The notes below the pieces were generated by a model that worked only from the letters and a program-made list of their open reading frames with translations, searched no databases and was not told where the DNA came from. From UBA3263 sp964528425 (GTDB lineage: Bacteria; Bacteroidota; Bacteroidia; Bacteroidales; Muribaculaceae), in contig CAZGTD010000033.1 in assembly GCA_964528425.1 (NCBI GenBank), forward strand, positions 1 through 20,297: a stretch of 20,297 nt of DNA, in the 5' to 3' direction. Positions 6,122 to 14,149 of this stretch are shown in pieces; position 1 is the stretch's first letter; each line of letters starts with the position of its first letter. Made by a program: the position numbers and the translations under genes.

Positions 6122-7351
6122 ATGAAAGATATGATTTTAAACAAGGAGGCTAATGAGCGCACGGTACTCGTGGGACTCATAACTCCGCGTCAACCCGAAC
6201 AAAAGGCTCTGGAATATCTCGACGAACTGGCCTTTCTGGCCGATACGGCCGGGGCCGAAACGGTTAAGATTTTTACCCAGAAGCTCGACCATGCCGACCG
6301 CGTAAGCTTTGTCGGCAAAGGCAAACTGCAGGAAATAAAGCAATACGTTGAAGAAAATGAAATCGGCATGATAATTTTCGACGACGACCTGTCCACCAAG
6401 CAGGTGCTCAATATCGAACGCGAGCTGCAGATTAAGGTTCTGGACCGCACATCGCTGATTCTCGATATTTTTGCCAAGCGCGCCCAAACGGCAACGGCTA
6501 AAACCCAGGTTGAGCTTGCCCAATATCAGTATCTGCTTCCGCGCCTGACCAGAATGTGGACCCACCTGGAGCGTCAGCGTGGCGGCATCGGTATGCGCGG
6601 CCCTGGCGAAACACAGATTGAAACCGACCGGCGCATAATTCTCGACCGCATTTCGCGTCTTAAAAAAGAACTCGAAAGCATTGACCGGCAAAAGAATATC
6701 CAGCGCAAGAACCGCGGCAAATTGACGCGAGTGGCACTTGTGGGCTACACCAATGCCGGCAAATCAACTCTGATGAACGTTTTGAGCAAAAGCGAAGTTT
6801 TTGCCGAAAACAAACTTTTTGCCACGCTCGACACCACCGTGCGCAAGGTGATTATCGATAATCTGCCCTTTCTACTGACCGATACCGTAGGCTTTATCCG
6901 CAAACTGCCCACCCACCTTGTCGACTCCTTTAAGAGCACCCTCGACGAAGTCCGCGAGGCCGACATTCTGCTCCATGTAGTCGACATCAGCCACCCGCAG
7001 TTTGAGGAGCAGATTGAAGTAGTCAACAAAACCCTTCAGGAAATATGCGGCGCAGGCGAAAAGCCAATGATAATGGTGTTCAACAAAATCGATGCCTTCA
7101 AATTCACTCCCAAAGACGAAGATGACCTCACCCCGCGCACTCGTGAGAACATTCCCCTTGAGGAACTTGAGCAGACATGGATGGCAAAACTCAACGGCAA
7201 ATGCGCATTCATTTCGGCTAAAAACGATATCGGCATCGAGCATCTGAAGCGTATGATCTACGAGGATGCGAAAGCTATTCACCTCGAGCGATTCCCCTAC
7301 AACGATTTCCTCTACCAGACCTACGACGACCTCACCGACGAAACAGAATAA
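6122..7351 (+). CDS. hflX: GTPase HflX
   Basis: A 409-residue ribosome-associated GTPase that in other bacteria splits stalled 70S ribosomes or 100S dimers during stress. The N-terminal HflX domain (about 14-200) includes the hallmark glycine-rich linker RGGIGMRGPGETQIETDRR (153-171), preceded by a helical region. The G domain carries G1 GYTNAGKST (208-216), G3 DTVGF (254-258), G4 NKID (321-324) and G5 SAK (365-367). The length is typical. Two in-frame ATGs are possible, 6122 and 6131; the conserved sequence begins at TVLVGLIT (residue 14), so either would make a full protein. It is the first gene of a seven-gene plus-strand run, and the next gene starts 5 nt after its stop. Confidence 0.95.
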   Translation: MKDMILNKEANERTVLVGLITPRQPEQKALEYLDELAFLADTAGAETVKIFTQKLDHADRVSFVGKGKLQEIKQYVEENEIGMIIFDDDLSTKQVLNIERELQIKVLDRTSLILDIFAKRAQTATAKTQVELAQYQYLLPRLTRMWTHLERQRGGIGMRGPGETQIETDRRIILDRISRLKKELESIDRQKNIQRKNRGKLTRVALVGYTNAGKSTLMNVLSKSEVFAENKLFATLDTTVRKVIIDNLPFLLTDTVGFIRKLPTHLVDSFKSTLDEVREADILLHVVDISHPQFEEQIEVVNKTLQEICGAGEKPMIMVFNKIDAFKFTPKDEDDLTPRTRENIPLEELEQTWMAKLNGKCAFISAKNDIGIEHLKRMIYEDAKAIHLERFPYNDFLYQTYDDLTDETE

Positions 7352-7356
7352 ACATT

Positions 7357-8430
7357 ATGGCACTCACAGATTTAGAACCAATCATTGACCGCACTACCGA
7401 CCCGATTATAATAGCCGGCCCCTGTTCGGCCGAAAGTGAAGAGCAACTGCTTGAAACCGCTGCCGAACTCGCTGCTAACGGAATCAAGATTCTCCGCGCC
7501 GGAATATGGAAACCGCGCACGAAACCGGGAGGATTTGAAGGCGTTGGCAAAACGGGCCTGGCATGGATGGCCAAGGCCAAGCAACTCTACGGCATGAAAA
7601 CCGCCACTGAGGTCGCTACCAGACAGCACGTTATCGACGCGCTCGAAAGCGGCATTGACATTTTATGGATTGGCGCGCGCACTTCGGCCAACCCCTTTGC
7701 CATGCAGGAAATTGCCGACACGCTGAAAGAGCTGAATGCTACCGATGTGCCGGTGTTCGTTAAGAACCCCGTAAATCCCGACCTGGAGCTTTGGATCGGA
7801 GCCCTCGAACGTCTCCACAATGCCGGACTCCGTCGCCTCGGCGCCATTCATCGCGGATTTTCGGCCTACGGCAAACATCTCTATCGCAACCTGCCTCAAT
7901 GGCACATTCCGATTGAGCTGCGCCGCCGCTTCCCCGATCTGCCCGTTATTTGTGACCCCTCACACATCGGCGGCAAACGCGAACTGGTGTCGCCGTTGAG
8001 CCAACAGGCACTCGACATGGGCTTCATGGGCCTGATTATAGAAAGCCACTGCGACCCGGATTGTGCGTTGAGCGACAAGGCCCAACAGGTTACGCCCGCC
8101 GTTCTAAACTATATTTTGTCGCAACTGGTAGTGCGCGACCCTCAGGGAACCACCGAGGGACTGTCGTCGCTGCGCCGCCAGATTGACGACCTCGACTCGG
8201 AGCTGGTTGAGCTGCTGGCTAAGCGCATGAGAATTTCGCGCGACATCGGGCAATACAAAAAAGAGCACCGCATGCCCGTGCTTCAGATGAGCCGCCACGA
8301 TGAAATCATGAAATCGCGCTGTGCAGCCGCCAAAGAACTCGATATGGCACCTGAATTCATGAAAACGGTTCTTCAGGCAATTCACGAAGAATCAGTACGC
8401 CAACAAATTGAGGTGTTCAACAAGCGATGA
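7357..8430 (+). CDS. Bifunctional 3-deoxy-7-phosphoheptulonate synthase / chorismate mutase
   Basis: A 357-residue two-domain enzyme. Residues about 1-260 form a class I-beta (AroG/KdsA-like) DAHP synthase barrel, with GPCSAES (21-27), KPRTKPGGFEG (52-62) and DPSHIGG (200-206). It condenses phosphoenolpyruvate with erythrose-4-phosphate, the first step of the shikimate pathway. Residues about 268-357 form an AroQ-type helical chorismate mutase (LRRQIDDLDSELVELLAKRM, then GQYKKEH and Arg313 in MSRHDEI), converting chorismate to prephenate. This order, synthase then mutase, is the arrangement known in Bacteroidetes, where the mutase domain can allow feedback control by prephenate. Its stop overlaps the tyrA ATG by 4 nt, placing prephenate production directly before the enzyme that consumes it. 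Confidence 0.93.
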   Translation: MALTDLEPIIDRTTDPIIIAGPCSAESEEQLLETAAELAANGIKILRAGIWKPRTKPGGFEGVGKTGLAWMAKAKQLYGMKTATEVATRQHVIDALESGIDILWIGARTSANPFAMQEIADTLKELNATDVPVFVKNPVNPDLELWIGALERLHNAGLRRLGAIHRGFSAYGKHLYRNLPQWHIPIELRRRFPDLPVICDPSHIGGKRELVSPLSQQALDMGFMGLIIESHCDPDCALSDKAQQVTPAVLNYILSQLVVRDPQGTTEGLSSLRRQIDDLDSELVELLAKRMRISRDIGQYKKEHRMPVLQMSRHDEIMKSRCAAAKELDMAPEFMKTVLQAIHEESVRQQIEVFNKR

Positions 8431-9200
8431 AAATACTTATTCTCGGAGCCGGGAAAATGGGGTCGTTCTTCTGCGACTTGCTTTCGTTTGCCCACGACGT
8501 AGCAATCTACGACCCCGATTCCGAACGCTTAAGATTCACCTTTAACTGCCGACGGTTTGCATCGCTCAACGAGGTGAAGGATTTTGACCCTGAAATCGTT
8601 ATAAACTGTGCAACGGTCAAATATACGCTCGATGCCTTCCGCGCAGTGCTGCCCTACATTTCCGAGCGCTGCCTGCTCAGCGACATCGCGTCGGTTAAAA
8701 CCGGCTTGCCCGAATTTTATGCCGAATGCGCCCATCCGTTTGTAAGCACCCACCCGATGTTTGGCCCGACCTTTGCGTCGCTCAGCAACCTCAGCAACGA
8801 AAACGCCATAATAATTAAAGAGGGCGATGCTCTGGGGCGTGCGTTCTTCAAGCAGCTATATTCCGACCTGCACCTGCACGTTGAGGAATATTCATTTGCC
8901 GAGCACGACGAAACCGTAGCCTACTCGCTGTCGATTCCTTTTGCATCTACATTGGTGTTTGCCGGAGTTATGAAACACCAATCTGCTCCGGGAACCACCT
9001 TTAAACGACACCTGGCCATAGCCCACGGGCTGATGAGCGAAGACGACTACCTGCTCACCGAAATTCTTTTCAACCCCCACTCTATCGACCAGATAGACAA
9101 GATTCAAGAGCAGCTGTCGACCCTTCGCAAGCTCATTGAGGCCAAGGACTCCGACGGCATGAAACAGTTTTTGGACCGCGTTCGCGGCAATCTGAAATGA
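8427..9200 (+). CDS. tyrA: Prephenate dehydrogenase
   Basis: A 257-residue cytoplasmic oxidoreductase for the tyrosine branch, converting prephenate to 4-hydroxyphenylpyruvate with NAD(P)+. The Rossmann motif GAGKMG (7-12) is followed by a second strand ending in VAIYDPD (25-31), whose Asp29 suggests NAD+ preference. SDIASVK (85-91) and STHPMFGP (107-114) are the conserved cofactor and prephenate-binding segments, His109 being the expected catalytic histidine. The C-terminal half is helical and forms the dimer domain. There is no ACT domain, so no obvious tyrosine feedback module. It overlaps the upstream fusion gene and the downstream menA by 4 nt each. A prephenate dehydratase gene for phenylalanine is not in this window. 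Confidence 0.92.
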   Translation: MKILILGAGKMGSFFCDLLSFAHDVAIYDPDSERLRFTFNCRRFASLNEVKDFDPEIVINCATVKYTLDAFRAVLPYISERCLLSDIASVKTGLPEFYAECAHPFVSTHPMFGPTFASLSNLSNENAIIIKEGDALGRAFFKQLYSDLHLHVEEYSFAEHDETVAYSLSIPFASTLVFAGVMKHQSAPGTTFKRHLAIAHGLMSEDDYLLTEILFNPHSIDQIDKIQEQLSTLRKLIEAKDSDGMKQFLDRVRGNLK

Positions 9201-10072
9201 CGCGCACCGGAGCCTGGATCGAAGCCATGAGGCTGCGCACCCTGCCGGTCAGCCTCTCGGGTGTTTTGGGCGCCGTAGGGTTCGTGGCGTCCCACGGCTA
9301 TGAAATCAACTGGCCATGGGCCGTCATCTGCCTTGTGTTTGCGCTTATGGCACAAATAGCCTCAAACTTCGCCAACGAATATTTTGACTATCGCGACGGC
9401 ATCGACGCGGTCAAAAGCCGCCGCGGCCCGCAGCGAGGAGTGGCCAACGGCATCATCGCCCCAAAAGCAATGCTCCGGGCCACGTTCGGAGTGCTCGCAG
9501 CCGCCTGCCTGATTGGCTTGTTCACTATTCTTCGCGGCGGCTGGACCATGCTGCCTTTCGGAATCATTATCGCCCTCTGTGCCATAGGCTATTCGGCTGG
9601 TCCCTACCCTTTTTCGCGCCATTGTCTTGGCGAATTGGCCGTTATTTTGCTCTACGGCCTCGCGCCCGTGGTTCTTACCGTCTACCTGCTTTCACTCACC
9701 CTCCCGCCGAGAGCTTTCATCCTCGGCACTGCAATAGGGCTTTGGGGAGCCATGGTATTGCTCATCAATAACTATCGCGACATTGAGCCTGACCGCCAAA
9801 GCGGCAAGCGGACAATATCAACCTTTATCGGCCCGGCGGGTTCGGCCATGCTCTACTGCGCCCTCGGCCAGTTTGCCGGCCTGGGCCTATGGCTTGGCGG
9901 TGGCATGAGCTGGGGATTGCTGCCGGTAATACCGATGGCGCTCGGCCTGGTGGGTGGATATGTTATGTGGCGCGGCGGCCTCAGCGGGGCGCAATGCACC
10001 AAACTGCTTGCCCTCACCTCGGTTCTAATGTTTATCGCAACCTTTTTTCAAACTATACTATCCCTGCTATGA
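9197..10072 (+). CDS. menA: 1,4-dihydroxy-2-naphthoate polyprenyltransferase
   Basis: A 291-residue integral membrane prenyltransferase of the UbiA superfamily with eight or nine hydrophobic segments. The two Asp-rich prenyl-diphosphate/Mg2+ motifs are NEYFDYRDG (60-68, Asp64 and Asp67) and NNYRDIEPD (191-199, Asp195 and Asp199), separated as in MenA. MenA attaches the isoprenoid tail to 1,4-dihydroxy-2-naphthoate in menaquinone synthesis, the main quinone of anaerobic Bacteroidales. The substrate derives from chorismate, so it sits sensibly behind the shikimate genes. It overlaps tyrA by 4 nt at its start and holB by 4 nt at its end. Other UbiA members such as UbiA or heme O synthase are less likely, given the motif 2 form NNYRDIEPDR. 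Confidence 0.9.
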   Translation: MTRTGAWIEAMRLRTLPVSLSGVLGAVGFVASHGYEINWPWAVICLVFALMAQIASNFANEYFDYRDGIDAVKSRRGPQRGVANGIIAPKAMLRATFGVLAAACLIGLFTILRGGWTMLPFGIIIALCAIGYSAGPYPFSRHCLGELAVILLYGLAPVVLTVYLLSLTLPPRAFILGTAIGLWGAMVLLINNYRDIEPDRQSGKRTISTFIGPAGSAMLYCALGQFAGLGLWLGGGMSWGLLPVIPMALGLVGGYVMWRGGLSGAQCTKLLALTSVLMFIATFFQTILSLL

Positions 10073-11187
10073 AATTCAGCGAAGTTCCGGGCCACGCCGA
10101 AGCCAAGCGGCGGCTTGTAGAGATGGTTCAACAGGGTCGACTTCCTCACGCGCTATTGATTTCCGGCCCCGTCGGCTCCGGTGAGGTCATGTTGGCGCGG
10201 GCACTGGCCCAGTATATCCATTGCACCGGCCGCTCGGCAACCGATACCGACAGCTGCGGTGAGTGCCCGTCGTGTCGCCGGCATCAGTCGCTGAACCATG
10301 CCGACCTGCATTTCGCTTACCCCATTCTCAAAAAGGGAACGGGAATCACTTTGTGTGAGGACTATGCATCGCAATGGCGCGAAATGCTCGATCAAGACCC
10401 CTGGATGGATTTTCGCCGCTGGCCCGAAATGTTAGGCAAGCCCAACGGCCAGCCGGTAATCTACGTCGACGAAGCCGACGTGTTGCGGCGCAAGCTGTCG
10501 ATGGCCGCCCGCACCGGCGACCTGAACATCGCTTTCGTGTGGTTGCCCGAACGCATGAACGAGGCCACCGCTAACTCGCTGCTCAAGCTCATCGAAGAAC
10601 CCGAGCCCGGGTCGATGTTCATTATGGTCAGCAATTCACCGGCCGACATACTGCCCACCATATATTCACGTTGTCAACGCATAGAGCTGCGGCGACTGAG
10701 CGACGCTGAAGTGGCGGAAGTCATTGGCCAAGGCATGAATCAGGCCGACGCCATAGCCGCCGCACATATTGCCGAAGGTAACGTTATAGCCGCCCGCGAC
10801 TCGCTCGGCAGCGCTATTTCAACCAAAAACCTCGAGCTTTTCATGCAGCTGATGCGCATGGCCTACCAGCGGCGCATAGCTGACTTGAAAACATGGAGCG
10901 AAACCGTAGCCGCCATGGGTCGCGACAACATTTGCCGCTTTCTGGACTATTGCCAACGCATGGTTCGCGAAAACTTTATAATGAACCTCAAGGTTCCGGA
11001 ACTTAACTACCTCACTGCCGCCGAAAGCCAGTTCAGCTCGCGTTTTTTTCCCTTTATCAACGAGCGTAACGTCGAGGGCCTGATTAAAGAGCTTAACGAT
11101 GCAGAAACCGACATCCGCGGCAACGTCAGCGCCAAAATTGTTCTCTTCGACCTCGCAATAAAGGTTATTATGCTCCTTAAAGCCTGA
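10069..11187 (+). CDS. holB: DNA polymerase III subunit delta-prime (clamp loader)
   Basis: A 372-residue AAA+ protein of the clamp-loader complex. The start at 10069 (MKFSEVPGHAEAKRRL) was chosen because it matches the family N-terminus and overlaps the menA stop as ATGA; the open frame continues upstream but only inside menA. Four cysteines of the zinc module are visible (Cys52, Cys63, Cys66, Cys69). The P-loop is degenerate: GPVGSGEV (33-40) has Glu39 where an ATP-binding protein has Lys. A Walker B-like VIYVDEAD (130-137), LLKLIEEP (171-178) and the SRC motif (200-202) follow. Loss of ATP binding is normal for delta-prime, which is structural and supplies the SRC arginine finger to its neighbour. 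The next gene starts 1 nt after its stop. Confidence 0.92.
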   Translation: MKFSEVPGHAEAKRRLVEMVQQGRLPHALLISGPVGSGEVMLARALAQYIHCTGRSATDTDSCGECPSCRRHQSLNHADLHFAYPILKKGTGITLCEDYASQWREMLDQDPWMDFRRWPEMLGKPNGQPVIYVDEADVLRRKLSMAARTGDLNIAFVWLPERMNEATANSLLKLIEEPEPGSMFIMVSNSPADILPTIYSRCQRIELRRLSDAEVAEVIGQGMNQADAIAAAHIAEGNVIAARDSLGSAISTKNLELFMQLMRMAYQRRIADLKTWSETVAAMGRDNICRFLDYCQRMVRENFIMNLKVPELNYLTAAESQFSSRFFPFINERNVEGLIKELNDAETDIRGNVSAKIVLFDLAIKVIMLLKA

Positions 11188-11188
11188 T

Positions 11189-14146
11189 ATGCACGAATTT
11201 CTGAATTCCATAGCCAGCGTTTATGCAGCCGACCCTCAGGTCAAGAGCTACACGTTTGTGTTTCCCAACGTTCGTTCGCGCACCTATTTCCAGCAGGCTC
11301 TTGCCGAATATATGGGTGTTGAGCCTGAGAGCACAAAGTCAATGTTTCTGACATTGGCCCAGCTCGTTGAACAAGGGTGCGAAATGAGAATCGCCCCCAA
11401 GGAACGGCTGCTCTTTATATTATATAAGGCGTATTGCAACGTGCGCAAGCGCATGGGGCTCGAAGCGGAAACGTTTGACCGCTTCCGCTTCTGGGGCGGA
11501 ATGATACTGAACGACTTCAACGACGTTGACCGCTATCTGGCCGACCCGGTGCAACTGTTTCGCAACGTTGGAGACTACAAGGAAATTCAGGCTTTCTACC
11601 TGACTCCCGAACAGGAAGAACTAATAAAAACCTATTGGCGCGCCGACCCATACTGGCAATCGGCATTCGAGCACCGCGACCAACTCGCTGAGCTCCCCTT
11701 CTGGAACCATATTTCGCGCCGCGGCGAACCGGCGAAGAAATTCACCCAGCTTTGGGCAATGCTCGGCGAGCTATATGTTGAATTCCGCAAGCTTCTGGCC
11801 AAAACCAACGAATGCTATCCGGGCATGGCTTACCGCTCTGTAGCCGAAACGTTGCTCCGCGGCGACCGCCTGCCTTTCAATCCCCGCCTATACGTTTTCA
11901 TTGGCTTTAACCGGCTCAGCCACGCCGAACATGCCATTTTCCGCGAACTGCAGCGCGCCGGGCTGGCACACTTTTACTGGGACTACGACCCGGCGCTGAT
12001 GAACCACCGCGGCGCCAACACCGCCGGCCGCTTCATTTCAACCTACGTTAAAGACTTCAGCACCTGTAATCCGCAAATCAGGATTCCCCTCCGCCCGGCA
12101 GCACACTCGGTGGAGATTATTGCAGTTCCGGGGGCGGCAGCCCAGGCTCAGATAGCCGCCAAATTCCTTAGCGACGATGAAACCGCAGTGGTTATTGCCG
12201 ATGCCGAGATGCTTGTGCCCACCGTGTCGGCTATTCCAGAGGAATATGAACGCATAAACGTTACAATGGGCTATCCGCTGCGCTTCTCGGCTCTGGTTCA
12301 GCTGATTTCGCAGCTCATAAAAATGCAGCAGCGCGTCAGTTACGATTCGGCCGGAAGAGCCATTTTTTTCCGCGACGACGTTGCCGAGCTGGTCAAGCAC
12401 CCGGCAGTGCAAGGAGCATTCCCCGAAGCCGCTGCGGACTTGGTGCCTTATATGCGCACCCATCGACTTTTCAATCTTACGCTCAACGACCTGACCGCCG
12501 AGTTCGACTGCCTGCGACCCCTGCTCGGCGCCATGAGTGCCGATGCCGACGCGGGTGAAGTTGCGGCTTATATGAACGCGCTGCTCGACTACCTGAGCGA
12601 CCACGACATGATAGCGGGCATCGACACGGTAGCCTTTGACCGGATTCGCGAACTGATTGCCAACCTTGCGGCCTGGTCAAACGAATATGGCGTCAAGGCC
12701 GACAAGCGCACACTGCTCGACATGCTCGAACACTCGCTGATAGAAACCACTGTGCCGATGGAGGGGGAATCGTTTGAAGCAATTCAGGTTATGGGTGTGC
12801 TCGAAACCCGAGCGCTCGGCTACACTAACGTGGTGATGCTCTCGATGACCGATGCAAACTTTCCCGGAGCCGACGGCGGCCGCTCATTTATTCCCGAGTC
12901 GCTGCGCAGGGCCTACGGATTACCCACGCGAGACCACTCCGAGGCCGATTCGGCCTACTATTTCTATCGCATTCTGTCGTGGGCCCGCTCGCTGACGCTG
13001 ATCTACGACGCCCGCTGCGGCGCCATGCGAACCGGCCAGCCGAGCCGCTACCTTACGCAGCTTGTTCACGGCAACTTCCCCGGAGTGAAAGTCAGCAGCC
13101 GCGTTGTAGGCTTTGCTCCGCCCGAACTATCGGCCGAATCCACTTCCGACGGCTCGCTGTCGAAAACCTTTTTGCTCGACCGACTCAACGCATATCTCAA
13201 CCCCGAAGAAATCGAAAATTCGGCCCTGTCGGCATCGGCACTGAAAACTTATCTCAACTGCCCCAAGGAATTTTTTCTGGAAAAGATTCTAAAACTGTCG
13301 TCCCCCGACCCCATTGACCGCGAAACCTCGGCTGCCGACCATGGCAACGTTGTTCACCAAACCGCCGAGCGAATCTACAACTACTTCCTTGAAACTCAAG
13401 GAGGCTACGTTACGCGCCAGGACCTCGACTTGCTTCTTGCCGGTGGGTTCAACGGTCTGCTTGAGCGCGAGTTGACCAGAGCTGTAAACGTTAACATGCT
13501 CTTTGTTAAGCCCAAGCTCGACAACGGCGAGGAAAACCCGAAAATCTACACTCCGATAACTTCGGGCGAAGAGATTTTCTATATCGACGGCCTCCGCCGT
13601 GAACTGCATTCGCTATTCCGTCGCGAATCTACGCCGCTGACAATTGTTGCTACCGAAAAGAACTATCGTTTCCCGCTTCAAGTGAGCAACGGGCGGACGC
13701 TGAACTTCAACATGTATATTGACCGCATTGACCGCATTGAGGAAAACGGCAAATCTATCGTCCGCATTATCGACTATAAGAGCGGCAACGACCAGACGGC
13801 ATTTTCGTCGGTCGACGCCCTGTTTGAAGTCGGCAAGCACGACCTGCCAAAAGCCATTTTCCAGCTTTTGGTTTACTGCGAGGCCTATCATCAGATTACC
13901 GGCACCCCGCGCGAGGAAATCCGGCCCATGATTTTTAAAATCAAGCAGATGGACGCACCCGACTTTCCGCTGCTCGACTATGCGAAAAAACCGCTCGAAA
14001 ACTACGCGCAGGTTGCCGATGAATTCCGCGAGCACTTTGCCGGATTGATTGATGAAATTTTCGATCCCGCCCTACGCGCTCCCATGGCTGAAAAAGACGC
14101 TAACTGCCGATACTGCAAACTCAAAACCAAGCTTTGCCGCTACTGA
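11189..14146 (+). CDS. AddB-like PD-(D/E)XK nuclease with helicase-like scaffold
   Basis: A 985-residue protein resembling the AddB subunit of AddAB recombination nucleases as found in Bacteroidetes. The N-terminal two thirds look like a UvrD/AddB helicase fold; I see no Walker A motif (the usual site reads YTFVFPNVRSRTYF), while ETRALGYTNVVMLSMTDANF resembles the late helicase region. The C-terminal nuclease domain has His723 (DHGNVVHQ), Asp845 (MYIDRIDR) and Asp862-Tyr-Lys864 (IIDYKSG). Four cysteines suited to a 4Fe-4S cluster frame it: Cys691 (YLNCPKEFF) and Cys973, Cys976, Cys983 at the C-terminus. The expected role is processing of double-strand breaks with an AddA helicase, which is not in this window. 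It fits into the operon with gaps of 1 and 3 nt on either side. Confidence 0.85.
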   Translation: MHEFLNSIASVYAADPQVKSYTFVFPNVRSRTYFQQALAEYMGVEPESTKSMFLTLAQLVEQGCEMRIAPKERLLFILYKAYCNVRKRMGLEAETFDRFRFWGGMILNDFNDVDRYLADPVQLFRNVGDYKEIQAFYLTPEQEELIKTYWRADPYWQSAFEHRDQLAELPFWNHISRRGEPAKKFTQLWAMLGELYVEFRKLLAKTNECYPGMAYRSVAETLLRGDRLPFNPRLYVFIGFNRLSHAEHAIFRELQRAGLAHFYWDYDPALMNHRGANTAGRFISTYVKDFSTCNPQIRIPLRPAAHSVEIIAVPGAAAQAQIAAKFLSDDETAVVIADAEMLVPTVSAIPEEYERINVTMGYPLRFSALVQLISQLIKMQQRVSYDSAGRAIFFRDDVAELVKHPAVQGAFPEAAADLVPYMRTHRLFNLTLNDLTAEFDCLRPLLGAMSADADAGEVAAYMNALLDYLSDHDMIAGIDTVAFDRIRELIANLAAWSNEYGVKADKRTLLDMLEHSLIETTVPMEGESFEAIQVMGVLETRALGYTNVVMLSMTDANFPGADGGRSFIPESLRRAYGLPTRDHSEADSAYYFYRILSWARSLTLIYDARCGAMRTGQPSRYLTQLVHGNFPGVKVSSRVVGFAPPELSAESTSDGSLSKTFLLDRLNAYLNPEEIENSALSASALKTYLNCPKEFFLEKILKLSSPDPIDRETSAADHGNVVHQTAERIYNYFLETQGGYVTRQDLDLLLAGGFNGLLERELTRAVNVNMLFVKPKLDNGEENPKIYTPITSGEEIFYIDGLRRELHSLFRRESTPLTIVATEKNYRFPLQVSNGRTLNFNMYIDRIDRIEENGKSIVRIIDYKSGNDQTAFSSVDALFEVGKHDLPKAIFQLLVYCEAYHQITGTPREEIRPMIFKIKQMDAPDFPLLDYAKKPLENYAQVADEFREHFAGLIDEIFDPALRAPMAEKDANCRYCKLKTKLCRY

Positions 14147-14149
14147 GCC

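Noticed and set aside
5910..6125. Possible small 71-aa gene in the nrnA-hflX intergenic region
   Set aside because: The peptide runs through both hairpins, the hflX promoter and into the hflX start; composition is Arg/Pro/Gly-rich at one end and unlike a real protein.
9889..10068. Longer holB beginning inside menA
   Set aside because: The extension is only the menA sequence in another frame; the family N-terminus MKFSEVPGHA begins at 10069 and gives a standard ATGA overlap.
13718..13735. Tandem 9-bp repeat ATTGACCGC within the addB-like gene
   Set aside because: It encodes the conserved IDRIDR segment of the nuclease motif, so protein constraint explains it.
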